Below, in pieces: positions 1 through 11,959 of a stretch of DNA of 64,000 nucleotides; positions within the stretch are counted from its first letter, which is position 1; the number at the start of each line of letters is the position of its first letter. A program made the position numbers and the translations under genes. The notes below the pieces were generated by a model that saw nothing but the letters and a program-made list of their open reading frames with translations, was not told the DNA's origin and searched no databases. The stretch comes from Cryptomeria japonica (taxonomy: Eukaryota; Streptophyta; Pinopsida; Cupressales; Cupressaceae): NCBI RefSeq assembly GCF_030272615.1, contig NC_081411.1, positions 156,514,971-156,578,970 on the forward strand, written 5' to 3'.

Positions 1-1294
1 CTAAAGTGTCCTTTGAAGTCTCGGTGCTTATTGTCTCAGTTGCAACATTTGCAGTGCTAGAAGGTTCTTGTGAGGGTTGTTCCCCGGTGACTTGAGAAGT
101 ACCTTCTCCAGTTGTAGACTTGTGACCTTCGGTGCCTTGCTCTATATCCTGAGGGGATTTGGTTGAGACAAGTTGATTGACCTAGGGATAAGGCTAAACT
201 TGTTCCAAAACTGATTCACTAGATACAAGTTTTGCATATGCATTTCCTTCTATATTTTCCTATTCCGGTGCCTCTCTATCCATGATATCTTCATCTATTT
301 GAATGGTGTTTGTAGGGTCTTGCTCGGTGAAATTGAGATCTTTCTCGGTGACATCTACTATTTCAATTTCCGCTTGTTCACCAACATTCTTTATTCTAAA
401 GAGTTCCTGCCACTTTTCCATTGTTTCATTCTCTACATCTAAGTAGAGTCCATTCATTAGTTTTAAAGCTCTTTGTTTGACTTGGAAACATTTGCGGTAG
501 TTTGTCAGATGTTCTTTGATTTCATCTACCAACATGTCTGGAAAGAGATGTACCAGACTTCTTTCTCTCACTTGCATTTCTGTGTCCATTGCATATTTCC
601 ACCTGTTATCAATATGTGCATATAATTCTTTTGGAAGAGAATTGGATACTTCTAATGGGACCACTCAGAATTTTAGAAGTGTGTAGATGACAGCTTCTTC
701 AATTTGTTTGTTTTCTGCATCATTTCTAGATTCATATTTAACTTATCTGAAAGATCCAAATCCTCCATATTCCTTCAGATTAGCACAAAATTTTTCAACA
801 CTATGTACATTTACCTTTTTGCTTTTGACAATCTAAAATTTGCTTGCATCCTTAGATGCAGTATCACTAGACTCTTTTGCCAAAATGAGTCTCCGAGTAG
901 ATTTCTTGTAAGTTTTGGTTACCTTTGGAACAGTAACATTCTTTGTTTTCTTACTTGGTGAAGGTGTTGATGCTCTTGTGTTAGGTCACTTAGCAGGAGG
1001 GGTCGGTGATACCTTTGATGTATCCTTCTTCTTTCTTTTCAACACTTTTCCCTTAGGCAATTTAGTGCTTAGTGTTATAGCTGCCTCTTGGGCTTCAGAT
1101 TCCTCTTCAGTAATGGCTATAGTGCCTTTAACAGGTGTGGAGGAAGAATCTTCTCCAAATTTCTCTGTTAATGCCTTTATCATCTTTGTTGCCTTCCTTG
1201 TAGCTTTGGGTACTACAATGCTCATTTTTACTTTTTCCTTCACTTCTCGGTGACCTTTGTGTCTCTGTAACATTCTTCTTACACTCATGCACAT
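1..1294 (-). pseudogene. accessory ORF of L-2, N-terminal part deleted
   Basis: Two decayed stretches are visible. Minus 986-1245 gives the lysine/serine/threonine-rich linker (VKEKVKMSIVVPKATRK, then a KRKKKD basic patch). Minus 260-664 gives a helical segment (RSLVHLFPDM, QRALKLMNGLYLDVENET) followed by an acidic stretch rich in DVTEKD. Both align with the L-1 accessory ORF. Between them, around 700-985, this copy keeps the reading frame through the spot where L-1 has an extra A, which shows that the two halves of the L-1 ORF were once one frame. The N-terminal globular region is absent because of the deletion near 1246. Function is unknown; this copy cannot be intact. Confidence 0.75.
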
Positions 1295-1730
1295 ACACTT
1301 TTTAATTCTTAACTCATGCTGTATAAATAGATCTCTTATCTCAGTGATCCATTCATTGCTTCAATCTTACAAACATGTTTTATCGAATGAATAACCATGC
1401 AAAATATTTCATTGGTTAGATGACCTTGAAATCATACACATTCTTTAAGTGCAATTTCTATTGTGATAATGGTTCTATGTACCTCGATCTTGTAGCACGT
1501 TTCCATATGTATGTCTAGGTTCAATGAATCTGGTAACACGTTTCACTCGGTGTATGTCAACTCGGTGTGTCATGAAAAGATGCTCGGTGCTTACTGGGCT
1601 CTGTGATTACTTTCTTCTATTACCGACTGCACTATGCATACCGACTGCATATTTTGGTAGAGTTAACCGAGTAGAGTATATAGAATAACTTTGAACATAA
1701 GACTAATGGCAATCTTAGTAAGTAGTAATA
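1246..1730 (-). repeat. partial 5' LTR of L-2
   Basis: Aligns along its length with 21465-22002 and 27980-28519, including the shared stretches TATAAATAGATCTCTTA and CAAAATATTTCATTGGTTAG. TATAAATAG is a good TATA-box candidate within the repeat. The inner (U5-side) portion of the LTR is missing. Confidence 0.85.
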
Positions 1731-3190
1731 GGTTTGTTGTCAATATAAGATAAAGAAAAATAAAAATAAAAATCGAATAGACTATATCCATACCTATCAA
1801 TGTGCTTATGTTGTCTATTTGATCTTCTTTGAGATGTAACAAGACACTCTATGTATTCATCTTCAGGAGTCTCTTCTAATCCTTCTTCTTCACCTTCATG
1901 TTCATCAAGTTGTTCTATATGTGTGTCTTCTTAAATTTGTTCTACCTATGTATCTTTCTATGGTTCAAGCTTAATAACAAAATGCACTATTTTGTTAGGC
2001 TTCACCTAAACTTGTTCATCATTTAAAATTCTTTTAGATCTCTCAAAATTATATCCTTAGAATATACCATTTTCATTTCTACAAGATCTAAAAGCTTATA
2101 ACCCTTAAAGTTTTTGGCATAACCCACAAAAAAACACTAATTAGCTCTTAAATCAAACTTAGAACATTTTTTTAATGAGCATGAACATATGCCTCATTGT
2201 TAAAAACTTTAAAGTGAAAAACTAATGGTGTTTTACCATCCCATACCTCATAGGGAATTCTATCAACAAGAGAAAAAGTAGGCGTTCTCATAACTAGATA
2301 ACAAGCAGTGTGAGCTACTTTAGCCCAACAATGTTGTTCAATATTTTCACTACTCAACATGCTTCTAGTTCTATTCATTAAAGTCCTATTCGTCCTTTCT
2401 ACCAATTCATTTTTTTGTGTGGTATATGGATTACTTTTTACCTAACATTTTCTACATGTTTACAATAGTCATAAAAAACCTTAGAGAAAAGCCTACCATC
2501 ATTACTTGTTCTTAAAACATTTACTTTTTTATTTATTTTCTTCTGATTTTTCCTTCAAAAAAGAAATCCATGAATATCTAGAATAATCATCAATAAAGGA
2601 AGCATAGTAGCGAGACTTTCCAATAGATGGTACATCCACAAGTGCAAAAAAATCACTATGAACTACCTCCAAAACTTGTCTAGGTTTAGTACTTCTAGGT
2701 TTAAAAGATACACTATGTTCCTTTTCATACACACAATGTTGGTTGAAATAGAAATCAACATTTTAACCAGCCAAACCATCAACAATATTTTTATTAGTGA
2801 GAGTTTTAAGACCCTTTTCAACAATATGGCCCATCATGTGGTGTCGTATCTTACATGATACAGAGTTATCAATTATATTAACAAAGCTAAAGAAAGAAGA
2901 AGAGTCAAGTCTAAATATGGTGCCACAACTATTACCCTTAGCTAAAATCAAATTCCCTCTTCTTAATTTGGAACCACTCTTTTCAAAACTAAATACACCC
3001 ACAAATCATTCACTTTAGATATATAAATTAAATTTATAGCTAAACCAAGAATGTGCAATATATATCTAAGGGTTTTGACCCTTCAATCACTGAAAACCAA
3101 TTTTACCTCCGCTTGGCGTACAATTTTTTATGTACTATTATCCCTAAGGAAAAATTCTCCAAAATGTAATTCCCCTCCATGATTCATACT
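1731..3190 (-). pseudogene. Copia-0 pol remnant: protease tail, GAG-pre-integrase, integrase and post-integrase linker
   Basis: Reading the minus strand from 3190 downward gives the second half of a Ty1/copia protease region (GDNST-like and VKLVFSD), then LHILGLAINLIYISKVN, the pre-integrase region (RRGNLILAKGN, then MMGHIVEKGLKTL), and the integrase core (VHSDFFALVDVP, FIDDYSRYSWISFLKEKSE, then MVERTNRTLMNRTRSML with the VERTNRT block that carries the catalytic Glu). It ends with the usual linker (FVGYAKNFKGYKLLDL, then an acidic stretch toward 1800). Frames shift several times and stops interrupt it, so it is dead. The upstream half of the same gene is at 42206-43570 on the same strand. No reverse transcriptase remains on the left; the L-2 fragment abuts at 1730. 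Confidence 0.82.
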
Positions 3191-6017
3191 CTATGATGGT
3201 TGTGATTGGTACTGATGAAATCTTTCATGTTTTGTTACTTCATGTTTTCACACTTTGTCCTTTCATGATTGAGATACTTCTTCATAATAGGGGATACATT
3301 ATGATACTTATGATTATGATTCAATATTTAGGGTTACTTGATGATGTTATGGTTTACTATTTTATGGACATTGTCATTATACATCTATTATATGATATGG
3401 TTAATATTTTTTAGTTATGATGTTATATTGTGTGCTAACCCTGACCTGATAATTCTATTGGATATGAGTGATGGTTGTTTGATTATGCTATATCTATGTT
3501 TATGTTGTTTTACTATCTAAAAGTGTGTAAGGGATGATATCACATCACTCATAATAAGAAGGATGTGATGTTATAATTCTCTTTCACCTAACTATGTTGA
3601 TCAAATATGTGTGTGTGTGTGTTCCTGAATGATGTTGTGTAGGGTTGTAGGCACTAGGCATCGACTCCACCTAGTCCCACAAGTTTGAGTGTGCCTCCTT
3701 TCTCAATGGTAGTTGATTGGAGATGACACTAAGGGCCTACCACACCTAACCTAGTATGTGTCTTGGTTTTGACCCTTGTCTTGATTGCTTTGCCTTTGGT
3801 TTAATCTCCATTTTGGTTATATGGTCTTATGGATGGCTATGCGATAAATTTTTTTATCCCTTTAATTCTATTTTATTTAATTTGGATTATTAATGATTTA
3901 TTTTGGTATATGGATAAATATTATTAATTTTAATTTATAAATTAAATGCCTATTTTATATGTTTAGGTGCAATTATTGTAATGTCACCCTTTACATTTAA
4001 TAGGTGTGTAGTTGTGTTTTATTTCCTTTTATTCTATTTTATTTATTTAATTTATTTGAGATTAATTATGATATTAGGTTAATTATTATGAATATTGATT
4101 TATTAAATTAATTAAATGCTATTTATATAAGATAAGATGTGAGTTATAATAATATTATTCTTATTATTTATGTGTATGTTTTGAGTTAGTGGGATTAAAT
4201 AATTAAGGTAATTGTTTTTTCTAGTTTCCTTCCTACTTTATAGGACAAATTATTTGGTTAATAATAGTGTTTTATTGGTGGCAATAAATATTTATGTGAA
4301 TGAAATAATCTTTGGTTGGATATTATTATATATGTTCACTATTTAATGAATTTGGTTTATATAATTTAATCTTTAGTTTTGATTGGTTGAGGATTTGGTT
4401 GGTAAATATGGTTGTTCCCCATACAAACACCAAATCCCAATTTTGGGAATGATTTTGCACATAAAATGGGAGGTTTTGGGGGATGTTTTTTTGTTGGATA
4501 TTTCATGGTGAAATTTTTGAGAAATTTTGAGAGTTTGATAGGAGTTGGAGAGTTCTTTTGAGAGGGATTTTGGTATTGATTTGAAGAGGTTAATTGGGAG
4601 CGTGTTTAATGAAGTTTTTTGAGAGTATTTTTTTTGTGTGGTTTGCTGGACTTTTCTACTATGGATTGGTGACTCAGAATGTTGGCTTGATTGGATTGGA
4701 TTGTTGTCCACTATGGATTGGTGACTCAGAATGTTGGCTTGATTGGATTGGATTGTTGTCCATGAAGAGTTAATTTTGCAAGAGGCTTCCTCCTTCTACC
4801 TTCTTTATTTTCTGTATCTACCTAGTTAGTTGTTGGAATACATGTGCCAATTGGATTTCATGGGTTTTAAAGAATTTTAATTTTGAAAATATTGTTATAT
4901 ATATGCTTTATATGTTATGGTTTAATTATTAAAGTGTAATAAATTTATTGGTATTTGTTGATTGAAAAATGAAGCGTGTGTTCTCTATGTAATGTATTTC
5001 TGGACTGTTTTTAGTGTTTGGTTTGCATCAGATTTATTATTTGTGGTGGGGGTGAGAAAGCGAATTTATGGAAAGTGCATTCATCCCTCTAAAATGGGTT
5101 TCAGTCAGATTTTATTTTTAGGTTGGTATAATTGTTGAATTTTGAGCCAAAAATCAGCCCTAGTTTTGCTTCTAAATTCAGTTTATGGATCCCGTTTCAA
5201 TCTAGATCAGCCCGGGGATTTTTTCTTTGGTTTTTAACTTCTAATATTTATTTCTAGAGGCTAAGTGAGATTTTTGAAATGGACTCTTGTTTCATCTTTG
5301 AGTTGTAATGTTGTTCTAAAAATAAATTATGGATAAAAATATGATATGGATTCATTATGATATGAGTTATGTGATTTAATATATGATCCCACAGGCTTTA
5401 CTTTCATGTTATATTAATTGGAAAGTAAGTTATGGTTTATATTTTGATTTCATGTAATGTGAAATATATGGTTCTTATGAGATATTGTTGGTAATGCTTG
5501 ATTTATTTATAGATACATGGATTTGGATTGGTGATCATAGGAACAATCCCATGCTTTATTATTATAAATCAGTAGATTCAAGATTGACTCTTTTGTTGAT
5601 TGGGGTATTATGGAAGTCATGTCTTAATCTATGAGATCCTTACTTATGAGATAGATTATGATGAAAAATTATATTTACCTTAGATATTGATGAAATTGTT
5701 GTGATCCTTTTGGTGTACCCATAGGTTATTGGTTTCTAGGTTAAAGTAAGGGGAATGGCTCTCAAGTGGGTGACAGGGCCCAAAAGTGGCTGCCAAGGAA
5801 GCTCATTAAGAGTTGGTTAATCAAGTGATAACATTAAAATAAATAAATTGGGTTAGGTTAAACACATATTAATAAGAGAATTTTTTGTTTCCAAATCATG
5901 CCTTGTGTGCTTGTGTAAACAGAGGATGAGATCTCATGGCCTAGAGTGCTCATTTAGACTTAGGATGGGATTGGGAAGGCCTTTAAGGCTAATCGAACTT
6001 CCTTGTCTTCGTGGAAG
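3191..6017. other. gene-free AT-rich stretch, left arm of an unidentified insertion
   Basis: No coding homology is recognisable on either strand. Small ORFs (such as plus 3193-3520 and minus 4373-4711) are low-complexity. The stretch begins where Copia-0 protease homology stops and ends at the Copia-1 5' LTR. With 41127-42205 on the far side of Copia-1 it would form an insertion of about 3.9 kb into Copia-0. A (GT)n microsatellite is at about 3606-3622 and a perfect 52-bp tandem duplication at 4659-4762. The right arm ends in GGGTGTTACA, which looks like an LTR terminus, so an LTR or solo LTR is possible. Confidence 0.4.
4659..4762. repeat. perfect tandem duplication, 2 x 52 bp
   Basis: The 52-bp unit beginning CTATGGATTGGTGACTCAG and ending GATTGTTGTCCA occurs at 4659-4710 and again at 4711-4762 with no difference that I can see. 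Zero divergence inside an otherwise decayed region points to a recent replication slippage or unequal exchange event. Confidence 0.95.
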
Positions 6018-7326
6018 TGTTGGATATTGGTAGATATGTTGTCATTGATGTCAACATATAGGGAGAATATATGGTGAGAACATATGGGGAAATTGTTGGA
6101 GACTATTGGATAGAGGAATATGTTGAATATGTTTTCTGTATGTTTCAATATTGCAATCAAATTAAATGAATTGGTTTAACTTGTGTGTTGCAGATGAGTT
6201 GATACGGATTAATGGGTTTTATGACAAATATCTCTAGTTTCTTGAGCATAATATTTAATGATCCACATGGAGACATGATCAAGTTATGAGATCCGATATT
6301 GTAGTTGATTTTTCTATTACTGAACTCTGTTGCTTTGGTAAATCCATATGATTGAAATATCTTTAGTTGCAGATGTATGGGATTTATTTTGAATGTTAAT
6401 GTGTGTCCTTAGTTTGAGTGGTTCATGATTTGGACGTCTGCAAGAAAATATTTCAAGTTGATAGTCAATTTTGTGAGTGTTCTTAAGGTTTGGTAGAGAA
6501 GCAATGATGATTCTAGTAATGTGATGTGTTGTGGTGTAGTTCAAGTTTCTTATAGATGTTTCTAGATCATGTGTTCTTCGTATTGGAGGTCCACATTGAT
6601 TGTTGTTAATATTATTGAATATTTTCCTTATTTGATGATGTTATTCATGTTCTTGCCCGACATGGTGATTATAGCATGTTGCGGTTGATTGAGGCATAAT
6701 TATTGGAGGTGTTTCATGTTTGCAGTGGTTGTTTAGGTCTAGACTATGTCTTAGCTAACATTTTTTTTGGTCCGCATGCATTATTGTAGTGTGTGTGATT
6801 ATTTTTTTTAATACATAGTGTGTGTTGAGACGACCTATATTTCAAGATTTGATGAGTTGTATAAATGTATGTAATAATAATTCAGAGGTATGATGCTATG
6901 TGCGAATATTATATTAATCATTCAGTAGCAGGGATATTGTGCAAAGTTGTGCAAATTTGTGAGAAGAAGAGTGTTATAGAGAAGATCTGACAATAAGCTT
7001 AACCGAAACTGTACTCAAGCATGTTGAGATGCTATTTCATCATTTCATGATTCTCTGGATGTAATCTGAATGCTTTTGTAAGTCAGTGAGACTTCCTGTA
7101 AGGTAGTGAGCCTTCCCTAAAGGTTGTAGCCTTTTTGGGTTTATATTTGGAGTAGTGAACTCTAGAAAGTATTTCTGAATGCATGTGCATCCCCATTATA
7201 ATATTTGACTTACTCCTAACAAGGTATTATCTCATTGTGGGTAGGTTTCCACCATGTTTTTTTCCCTTAACTTGGTTGTCCACGTTAAAATTCTTAGTGT
7301 TTGTAGACACCCAAAATTGTCCAGTC

Positions 7327-7562
7327 TAATTAAATAAACATTTTATTTATTTAATTATCCAAGCTTAATTCTTCTATTAATTAAATAAATCTTTATTTAT
7401 TTAATTAATTCATTTATCCTCTTCTAGCCTTATTTCTCATTTAAATAAATACATTTATTTATTTAAATTATCCTTTTCCTAAATTAAATAAATATCTTAT
7501 TTATTTAATTGATCCCACTTCTTCTATTAATTATATAAATCTTTATTTATTTAATTAATTCA
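7327..7562. repeat. five spaced AT palindromes of the TTAAATAAA...TTTATTTAA type
   Basis: Five units at about 7328-7357, 7376-7410, 7440-7470, 7481-7510 and 7526-7560 each have an AATTAAATAAA-like arm and an inverted TTTATTTAATT-like arm around a short core (for example ATCT). They lie in the upstream half of the solo LTR, 160-390 bp before its TATA box. Each could fold into a hairpin. They may be U3 regulatory repeats or a by-product of repeat slippage. Confidence 0.75.
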
Positions 7563-7719
7563 TTAACTTTTTCTACCCATGACACATGTCATTCATCTCC
7601 TAATTCATACACTACCTACCCCTTTCATTATTTTATTATTTCTTTTACCTACCCTCTAATCATAGCCGACCTCCTTTTACACCTCTCAATCTTATCCCTC
7701 AATTTCATATAGTGTCTTC

Positions 7720-7728
7720 TATATAAGG
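7720..7728 (+). promoter_or_regulatory. TATA box of the solo LTR
   Basis: TATATAAGG lies about 420 bp after the LTR start, a normal position for the U3/R boundary, and is followed by GATGCATCC and a C/T-rich stretch. It would drive plus-strand transcription. Activity cannot be judged from sequence. Confidence 0.5.
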
Positions 7729-8234
7729 AGATGCATCCTTCATTATCAAATCCTAATCAATCATCCTAATCAATCTAACTACTTGATCAATTGACTACTT
7801 GGCATATGTGATCCTACTTGCAACCACATTCCATTCTTTGTTGAGCTCTTGTGCACATAAAATATGAGAGCAAATACATCAAACAAGATCAATGGAGATA
7901 TGAAGAATGGAGATCCAAACCCTATTGGACATGTGATGGTACAATCTTTGTGATTTCGTTTGATTTGCATTGTCTTAGGTAATCTTCATATGTTATGGTG
8001 GATCTTTGTTGTTGTTAGGCTAGGGTTTTGTGGTTGAATTCATTTAGCCTTTCCATATCGTTATTATTGTTATCCATTTTCACCATATACAGTGTTATGT
8101 GTGATTAATGTGGTGGTGTTTCATGCTTTAAATGTTAATTGCCAAATCTGATTTGAGGTTTAAGTTGCAGTAAGTTTTTGAGAAAATTGATTCACCCCCC
8201 CTCGCTCTCAGTTTTCTCCATTGTTGCCAATCAT

Positions 8235-8246
8235 TGGTATCGTAGC
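8235..8246 (+). other. primer binding site of Copia-1
   Basis: TGGTATCGTAGC starts two bases after the LTR end. The intact initiator-Met tRNA site seen in other elements here is TGGTATCAGAGC, so this copy carries changes in the middle. Confidence 0.8.
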
Positions 8247-8288
8247 TAGATCCTCTAAAAGAAGCTTGACCGCTTGAGGAGATCTGGG

Positions 8289-9197
8289 ATGGCAACCTTT
8301 CCTTTCAAGAAGGATAGTTTGAGATTTTATGGAATGAACTACTCTCTGGAAAAGATTGATGCAATGTCATTTGAGATGCGTTGGAGAAGAGTACTAGAAG
8401 ATTACTAAGAATGTATACAATGTTCCTAAGAATGATCCTACTACACCGGATGAGATAAATGAAGAATAATTCAATATTAGAGCCAAGGAAGCATTGTTGA
8501 GTGCCCTGACTACTTCTTAAATGACTAATGCGATGGAATTAGAGACTGCTCATGAGATATGGAAAAAATTGGAGACCTTACATGAAGGTGATATTCATGT
8601 GAATGTTGCTAAGTTGCATAGCTTGAAGGGTAAATATGAGAACCTGAAGATGAGTGAAGATGAGAACACTACTTCATTTATGCAAAAAGTGAATGAGCTT
8701 GTATGCAGAATCAGATGTGTTGGTGGAGTTCTTGAAGGATCTGAGATTGTTGCTAAAATGTTGAGATCCTTGTCTCCTACCTACAAACATAAAGCTTCTT
8801 CTATTGATGAGATCCGGACTGTGGCGAATGTGACAATAGATATGCTGGTTGGTAAACTTGCTGATTTTGAGTTGAGTGAGTTTGGTGACTCTCTTCCTAA
8901 GACTGAATCTACATTCAAAGCTACAGTATATGGGAAGCAAAGATATGATCTAGAAGAAAGTTCTAAAAGGTGACTAGATATGGAAAATAGATGAAAGAGA
9001 TGGAAGATGAAAAAATAGAGCTTGAGGAGCTTGAAGAACTTATTGCCAAAAGATTGACTAAAGGTGTCAGTAAGTATGAAGGAAAGATACCTCTTAAATG
9101 TTTTTCATGTAATAAGATAGGACATTTTGCATCAAGGTGTCTTGAAAGAGATAGAAATCCTAAGAAGCCATTTAAGCCTTATAAGCCTAGATATTAG
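8289..9197 (+). pseudogene. Copia-1 gag
   Basis: A possible start ATG is at 8289, just after the primer site, and begins MATFPFKKDSLRFYG, similar to the start of Copia-3 gag. Frame breaks and stops follow until 8521. From there a clear gag stretch reads AHEIWKKLETLHEGD, LKMSEDENTTSFMQKVNELV and LRSLSPTYKHK, diagnostic of the copia gag (UBN2-type) region. A stop near 8971 and a short gap lead to the nucleocapsid part at 8991-9197 with a complete CCHC knuckle, CFSCNKIGHFASRC, and a basic tail KPFKPYKPRY. The protein would package element RNA into virus-like particles. At least three disabling breaks make it a pseudogene. Copia-3 gag is a close relative. Confidence 0.85.
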
Positions 9198-9199
9198 AG

Positions 9200-11959
9200 G
9201 AAGTGTTATTATGCTACTGATGAAGGTGTTGCGAATGATAAGTCGGATAAGGGAAGTTAAAGAGATGAATTTGCACTCATTGCTACCAAGGAAGATGATC
9301 CGGTAACTATTGATTCTACAAGTTGCATTAATGAGGATAAAGCCCTAGATATTAAAGTTGAAGAGAAAGATGAATGGGTAATTGATAGTGGTTTCTCTCA
9401 TTAAATGGTAGGTGATAAGAGTAAGTTTGTAAATATGGAAAAGTATGATTGTGGTGTGGTAGGATTTGGTGATAACAAAGCTTGTGTAATCCATGGTAGA
9501 GGTTCTATTTCTCTTTATGGTAAGCATAATACCGATCATGTCTTATATGTTTAAGGTTTAAAGCATAATATTTGAAGTGTTGGCTAGATGGTTGATAAGG
9601 AATACAACTTACAATTCATGAATGACAAATGCAAGATTCTGAGTAGCTTTGGAACTAAGATTGCATCCAGTACTAAGACTAAAGGTAATATCTTTCACTT
9701 GAATGTTGGTGGTAAAAGTTGTTTGATTGCTCAGATTGATGAAACCTAGTTATGGCATAGAAGGATCTTTCATGTGAACTTTGATTGCATGGTTACGATG
9801 AGTTCCACTCAAGAAGTGAAAGATCTACCTAAGTTGATAAAGCCTTCTAATCTAGTATGTAAATAATATTAATTAGGGAAGAAAACAAGAGTTAATTATA
9901 AGAAAAAATAATATAATTTAAATGGATTGTTGGATCTGCATATTGATTTGTGTGGTTCTTCTAGAGTGAGAAGCTTGCACGGTGACAAGTATTTCATGTT
10001 GCTGATTAATGACTATTCAAGAATGATGTGGGTTACTATATTAAGGGAGAAGTCAAGGTGTTGGAGAAGTTCAAGATTTTCAAAGCCATGGTTGAGTTTG
10101 AGACTGGATTGAAGTTGAAATGTCTAAGATCTTATAGAATTGGATAATTCACTTCCGGTGAGTTTAATGCATATTGTGAAGAGCATGGTGTAAGGAGACA
10201 GTTATCTTCTCCTAGGACACAACAACAGAATGGTGTTGTGGAGAGGAAGAATAGAACATTTCAAGAAGCTGCTAGAACCATAATGATTGAAGGAAATGTG
10301 TCGCATGTGTATTGGAGAGAAGCTGTGGGTACTGCAGTATACACTCATAACTGAGTAAATATCAAAGGTGATATTGGTAAGACTCGTTATGAGCTTTGGT
10401 TTGGTCATGCTCCTACTGTTAAATATTTCAGAATTTTTTGAAGCAAATATTACATTAAAAGAGATGAAGATCTTGGAAAGGTTGATGCTAGATGTGAAGG
10501 AATCTTTCTTGGTTATTCTACTAAGAGTAAGGTCTACCAGTGTTATAACAAAAGGTTGGGAAAAATTGTTGAAAGTGATAATGTGAATGTTGGTGAAGGA
10601 AATGTAAGACAAATTAGATCTTGCGGATACGATTCAGATGATGAGGAAGTCAGTACAGATAAAGGAAAGCAAGTGCAGACCCAAAATCAAGCTCAGATTG
10701 ATTCAGAAAAGACAAAGAATCAAGTAGAAGATACAAATGCTAATGCAGGATGAAAGAGTTCAAGAGCCTTAAAATCAAGGAAATCGTAAAACTCCCAAGT
10801 ATGTGAGATTGAATCATTCAAAGAATCATATTATAGGAGATAAGAATAAAGGTGTGATGACTAGGAGAAGATTGTTGAAGAAATTTATTTGATTTCTAAG
10901 ATTGAGCCTAAAGATGTTGATGAAGCATGTAAACATGCAAATTGGATTAAAGCAATGGAACAAGAACTTAATCAAATTGAAAAGAATAATACATGGTAAC
11001 TTGTTCCTAGATCTAAGGATAGAAATGCAATTGGAACTAAATGGGCCTTTCAGAATAAGTTGAATGAATGGGGTGAATTTGTTAGAGAAGAAGCTAGACT
11101 TGTTTATAAGGGATATTGTCAAGAGGAAGGAATTGACTAGGAGGAGACTTTTGCTTTAGTAGCTAGAATTGAAGTTGTTAGATTATTTCTTGCATATGTT
11201 GCTCACAGAGATTTCAAGGTTTAACAGATGGATGTCAAATCATCCTTTGCTAATGGTGAGTTGGAAGAATAAGTCTACAATGAGCAACCAGAAGGATTTC
11301 AGTTGAATAAAGCATTATATGGATTGAAGAAATCCCCTAGAGCCTGGTATGCCAGATTGGATGTATTTGATGAAGCTTAAATTCAATAAAGGTACTGTTG
11401 GAAGTAATTTGTATTTCAAAATTGATCAGGATAACATTTTGATTGTTGAAGTTTTTGTTGATGACATTTATTTTGGAGGAAATGATTACTTGTGTAAGAA
11501 TTTTGCTGAAGAGACACAACATGAATTTGAGATGCCTATGATTTGTGAAATGAAATTATTTTTGGGCTTGCAGGTTACTCAATTAGACAAAGGTATTTTC
11601 ATATCTCAATCTAAGTATGTAAAGGAATTGTTAAATAAATTTGGTTTGGATGACTCAAAACCTGTTGGTACATCGATGGTGACCGGATGTAAATTGACAA
11701 AATATGATGATTCTCTAAAACCTAATTAGACTATATATAGATAAATGGCTGGTGGATTGTTGTATTTGACTCAGACTAGACCTGATATAATAAATTTTTT
11801 ATGTCTTGTTGAAAGATTTCAAGGTGAACCTAAGGAATCTTATGTTATTACTATGAAAAGTATATTCAGATATTTGAAAGGGATAGTTGAATTTGGTTTA
11901 TGGTATCCTACAAATGATGAATTTACTTTGAGTTCTTTAATAGATGTTGATTGGGCAAA
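9200..11959 (+). pseudogene. Copia-1 pol: protease, integrase, reverse transcriptase, partial RNase H
   Basis: In order on the plus strand: protease with WVIDSG (about 9377) followed by an in-frame stop; the pre-integrase HHCC region with LWHRRIFHVNFDCM (about 9750); integrase core from DLHIDLCGSSR (about 9930) through LLINDYSRMMWV to QQQNGVVERKNRTFQEAA (about 10220), which holds the catalytic Glu block; an acidic linker; reverse transcriptase with IGTKWAF, QMDVKSSFANGELEE and FVDDIYFGGND (about 11450); then SQSKYVKELLNKFGLDD and a start of RNase H ending in DVDWANEV at 11959. The RT active-site Asp pair is still present, but more than ten stops and frameshifts lie across the gene. Gypsy-1 LTR sequence replaces the remainder. 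Confidence 0.87.

Larger units (their letters stand above)
1..1730 (-). mobile_element. L-2: truncated, internally deleted copy of the L-type non-autonomous LTR retrotransposon
   Basis: Positions 1-1245 match the internal region of L-1 (about 23.3-24.55 kb) and positions about 1246-1730 match the outer part of the L-1 LTR, both on the minus strand. In L-1 these two stretches are more than 3 kb apart, so this copy lost the gag-like region, the start of the accessory ORF, the primer site and the inner LTR. The LTR end at 1730 reads TA instead of CA, as in the L-1 5' LTR. The left end lies outside the window, so the other LTR and target duplication cannot be checked. Confidence 0.85.
7302..8091 (+). 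repeat. solo LTR (790 bp) inserted in the Copia-1 5' LTR
   Basis: Begins TGTAGACACCC and ends ATATACA (TG...CA termini). It is flanked by a perfect 5-bp duplication, GTGTT, at 7297-7301 and 8092-8096. It is absent at the same place in the paired 3' LTR (around 41010-41025), which proves insertion. It contains a TATA box at about 7720 and no internal coding region. The simplest reading is a solo LTR left by recombination between the two LTRs of a former element. No other copy of this LTR is present in the window. Confidence 0.88.
6018..8233 (+). repeat. 5' LTR of Copia-1, containing a solo LTR
   Basis: Aligns with 39758-41126 along most of its length (for example GTCATTGATGT near the start, then CTCCTAACA and GTGGGTAGGTT late in the LTR). 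It ends GCCAATCA and is followed directly by a primer binding site. The 795 bp at 7297-8091 have no counterpart in the 3' LTR and are a separate insertion. Without it the LTR is about 1.42 kb. Confidence 0.87.

Noticed and set aside
3193-3520. Overlapping plus-strand frames rich in Ile, Met, Leu and Tyr
   Set aside because: AT-biased low complexity with no domain, no neighbouring gene, in a decayed repeat region.
7327-7562. CRISPR-like array at the spaced palindromes
   Set aside because: Units are AT palindromes of unequal sequence with short non-unique spacers in a plant LTR; no cas genes.
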